A stretch of 64,000 nt of DNA from CAXBNB01 sp040151475 (GTDB taxonomy: Bacteria; Bacteroidota; Bacteroidia; Cytophagales; Cyclobacteriaceae): the NCBI RefSeq assembly GCF_040151475.1, contig NZ_JBDKWG010000121.1:1-64000 (forward strand), written 5' to 3'. A program made the position numbers and the translations under genes. Within the stretch, counting starts at the first letter, position 1. Every line of letters starts with the position of its first letter. This document shows positions 61,544-64,000 of this stretch, one piece after another. The notes beneath the pieces are model-generated. The model ran no database searches. It was not told where the DNA came from and saw only the letters and a list, made by a program, of their open reading frames with translations.

Positions 61544-61987
61544 TAATAGAAAGGAATCTACAATTTACGGATTCTCCCACAACGGTTCTGAAAAAGGTAC
61601 TATTTCCATACCTGCATGCATGACCATGCAGATAAATCACATTACCCATATGAATTCATAGAAATAGTTCATTTTCATAACAATTAATGAAGTATTTGCT
61701 TATGCGAATATATATTTCTTCTTTAATTCAATTCTTGGGTTATCCTAAAAAATCCTCATTTTTTTTGAAAAAAAGTGACTTTTTTTTGCGGTGTTAACTG
61801 TAAATTATCCTGTTTAACAAACTATTAACTGAAATAATTTATCTTACTTGCTATCAGGTAGTTACGAAATGATGCAATTATTTCATGTATAATCTTTTAA
61901 GAAATAGTAGGATAATTCAGAGTGTGTCGTTAAGTTTACAATTGGATAAAAACCGTTTTATTGAAACACGAATACAACCGCCAACTT
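61544..61987. other. Upstream region of the Ig-like protein gene
   Basis: 444 bp, AT-rich, with runs of T and A around 61745-61795. A CTGCATG/CATGCAG hairpin is at about 61612-61631. A small open frame (61885-62001, 38 codons, starting MYNLLRNSRIIQSV) overlaps the extended start of the next gene in a different frame; I cannot say whether it is translated. No clear promoter pair. Confidence 0.35.
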
Positions 61988-62155
61988 ATGAAGACATCTA
62001 ATACGCCTTTGACAGGGACTTCTTTCCCTATTAGTAGTATTCCTTCTGAAAAACTTAATTTCCTGACTCCATCAGGCCTGTCTTTGGGCAGTACTCCTGA
62101 TTCGGGATATCCAAATAAAAAACTCAAAAAATCTTCTTACTCATTTACAACAACC

Positions 62156-64000
62156 ATGAAAAATCTCATCGGTAAATCAACTGCCGTTAAGGCAATTCTG
62201 TTTTTATTTCTTTTCATTGGAATATCTGCCACTGGGTTTTCCCAAACAGTAACCTTAGATTTCAATGATGCTCCTAAGGATGCAGAAGGCAATACAGAAT
62301 TAACTAATACAACTGTGCATTATGAAGACAACTATAAAATTACAACACTACAGGTCTTTTCTTCTGCTACTTTCCCTTTCATTCGCTTGAGTGATGCCCA
62401 AACAGCAACCATAGAGGAAGTCGTTGGAGGTATCCCTTCGGTGACCCTCACCTCATTGGTTGTAAGAAATACTAGTGGGGTGTCGGGCACTTTGACAATA
62501 GGTGGAGGAACCTATACTGTAGCTGGTACAGAAAATACTACAATTGATATTACTGATTTTATAGGCTCTCCTGATTGGGTTTTTGAATCAGGAGTGTTTA
62601 CAATGGAATATAGTGGTGTGGGATCTTTGATTGAAGTTGATGATGTTATTGTTACAGAATTAACGGATGTTATACCTCCTACCATTACTAGCATCTCTCG
62701 AAGCATTCCTACTCAGGAATTTACTAATGTAGATGATGTAACATTTGAAGTTGTATTCAGTGAAGAAGTGACTTTTTCGGTGAGTAGTTTCACTTCTACT
62801 ATTGGTGTCATCAATAGTGCTACGGGTACTGCTGGAATGACAGCCACTGTAAATGTAAATGGTATTGCGTCTGCTGATGCTGTTTTGAATTTGAGTGTTG
62901 TTTCGCAGAATGTTCATGACATAGCTCATAATACTATGACTGTCGCAGATGAAACAGGAGAGCAGACTTATACGATTGATAATACTGCACCTACCAATCA
63001 GAATGATGTTTTAACAGCCAGTATATCTGTCCAAGGTGGCGTTAGTGTTGGTATTACCGCAGGACTTGCTGTTGATGTCAATTGGCTGGCGCCATCTGGT
63101 ACAACCGATTTTGTGGCTAGTGCTACTGTAACCACTGCCTCGGGCGATGCTACAAGCATAATAACACCTGCTGATGAAGGGGACTACCATCTATTTGTAA
63201 TTGATGCTGCAGGCAATGTTTCTGTAGAATCTACTGCTGTTTTGGCAGTGGATAATACACCGCCAGCAGTAGCCATTGATCTGGTTGCGGGTTCTGACTC
63301 AGGATCATCAGACATTGATGATTACACCAATGATACAACCCCTACATTTAATATAACTGGTGAGAATTCTACTTCCGTTCAGATTGATTTGGTAGGTGTA
63401 CCAGTAGCAGCAACAACAACGGTACAATCTGGCGTAGCATTGGATGCAACCTTCGATGGCGATGCGGATTTAACTACAACAATTACCCTTGATGGTGATG
63501 GTGTATATACCTTCTCTGTGACCTCTACTGATGCTGCTGGGAATATTGGCGTAGCTGGTATGACTATCACATTGGATACGGCTAAACCAACATTCGATTC
63601 GCCAGCTGTAACACTCAACGATGACAATGTTGGTGGAACGAGTCCTGAGATTATTACACCAGCAAACGAAACCGCTATTGACTTAGCTATAAACGGAGCT
63701 AATAATGATGGCGGTAGCGCATATATATATAGTTTTTCTATTGATGATGATAGCAATGGGGCGACTAGTCCTGTATCTATGACTGGTACAGTAAGTGCTA
63801 CGCTGAGTAATGCTACTTTAGGTAGTCCCGGGGAAATAATAAATGTTTCAGGATTAGATGATGGAATACTTACTGTTAGTGTAACTTTAACCGATCAGGC
63901 TGGTAACATTTCAGACGTAGCAACAGACACAGAAACAAAAGACACTACTGCTCCAGCATTGGTTGGCAGCATACCAAATGTTTCTGAATTGGTAAATGCT
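62156..64000 (+). CDS. Large secreted Ig-like-repeat protein (incomplete at window end)
   Basis: Open to the end of the window (615 codons seen). ATG 62156 opens a textbook signal peptide (MKNLIGKSTAVKAILFLFLF, then a GFSQ cleavage site). The same frame extends to ATG 61988, adding 56 residues in front of the signal; this is less likely but possible for large adhesins. After a roughly 150-residue N-terminal beta domain come Ig-like/cadherin-like repeats, each marked by phrases such as DNTAPTNQNDV, DNTPPAVAI and DTAKPTFDSP with spacing near 100 residues. Thr, Ser, Asp and Val are enriched. It is probably a cell-surface adhesin or gliding-associated protein; the C-terminal sorting signal lies outside the window. 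Confidence 0.9.
   Translation, partial: MKNLIGKSTAVKAILFLFLFIGISATGFSQTVTLDFNDAPKDAEGNTELTNTTVHYEDNYKITTLQVFSSATFPFIRLSDAQTATIEEVVGGIPSVTLTSLVVRNTSGVSGTLTIGGGTYTVAGTENTTIDITDFIGSPDWVFESGVFTMEYSGVGSLIEVDDVIVTELTDVIPPTITSISRSIPTQEFTNVDDVTFEVVFSEEVTFSVSSFTSTIGVINSATGTAGMTATVNVNGIASADAVLNLSVVSQNVHDIAHNTMTVADETGEQTYTIDNTAPTNQNDVLTASISVQGGVSVGITAGLAVDVNWLAPSGTTDFVASATVTTASGDATSIITPADEGDYHLFVIDAAGNVSVESTAVLAVDNTPPAVAIDLVAGSDSGSSDIDDYTNDTTPTFNITGENSTSVQIDLVGVPVAATTTVQSGVALDATFDGDADLTTTITLDGDGVYTFSVTSTDAAGNIGVAGMTITLDTAKPTFDSPAVTLNDDNVGGTSPEIITPANETAIDLAINGANNDGGSAYIYSFSIDDDSNGATSPVSMTGTVSATLSNATLGSPGEIINVSGLDDGILTVSVTLTDQAGNISDVATDTETKDTTAPALVGSIPNVSELVNA

Noticed and set aside
59995..61546. Repeat array as a CRISPR
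   Set aside because: Repeats are palindromic, of different lengths and not separated by uniform unique spacers; no cas gene nearby.
62512..63756. Minus-strand open frames in the last 1.5 kb
   Set aside because: They are antisense to a continuous plus-strand secreted Ig-like protein with signal peptide and repeats.

Overview
The window reads as a chromosomal segment of a marine-type Bacteroidota (probably Cytophagales-like). The evidence is two SusC/SusD polysaccharide utilization loci (PULs) with ECF sigma/FecR regulators, many lipoprotein and signal-peptide proteins, several sulfatases, moderate-to-low GC, weak Shine-Dalgarno sites and occasional TAnnTTTG boxes. I see no rRNA, tRNA or CRISPR array.

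Layout. 1-2.3 kb: an IS91-like element with a HUH transposase and an overlapping tyrosine recombinase, whose natural start is separated from the rest of its frame by an A8 run. 2.5-17.2 kb: a mixed region with a J-KTSC protein, a CEOS/alanine dehydrogenase-like enzyme, a TauE/SafE exporter, an SDR-DUF2867 protein, a 1311-aa PVC-type cytochrome c protein, an orphan PAS kinase, a two-component pair and a sulfatase. 17.3-19.4 kb: a RAYT (REP-associated transposase) flanked by REP-like repeats next to a short DEAD-box helicase, then a MITE-like element. 19.4-32.8 kb: PUL1 (sigma, FecR, SusC, SusD, a DUF1549/DUF1553 cytochrome protein, a Tat-exported DUF1501 protein, an apiosidase-like glycoside hydrolase), interrupted by two more MITE-like elements. 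32.9-51.7 kb: PUL2 (CBM9-like protein, sugar MFS transporter, two sulfatases, GH92 alpha-mannosidase, ROK kinase, sigma, FecR, SusC, SusD, DUF4874/DUF4832 protein, PKD lipoprotein). 51.9-59.8 kb: a WYL regulator with a small predicted regulon sharing a 16-bp inverted-repeat operator, an AlkC-like glycosylase, a TetR/hydrolase pair sharing a palindromic operator, a ferredoxin and a LuxC-type acyl-CoA reductase arranged divergently, a heptad-repeat protein and a CDF metal exporter. 60.1-61.5 kb: a dense array of nested palindromes and long direct repeats around a GIY-YIG nuclease gene, bounded by inverted arms. 62.0-64.0 kb: the start of a large secreted Ig-like-repeat protein that runs off the window.

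How the genes work together. In each PUL a STN-domain SusC probably senses its glycan and signals through FecR to the ECF sigma factor. PUL2 as a whole (sulfatases + GH92 + MFS + ROK) suggests desulfation and alpha-mannoside hydrolysis followed by uptake and phosphorylation of the sugar. PUL1 pairs SusCD with Planctomycetes-type haem proteins of unknown role.

The least explained material is the repeat system. A hairpin module at 19.24 and 26.33 kb, with a compensatory base-pair swap between copies, recurs in the 60-61.5 kb array, where similar short palindromes sit inside the loops of larger palindromes. A GIY-YIG gene lies in the middle of that array.
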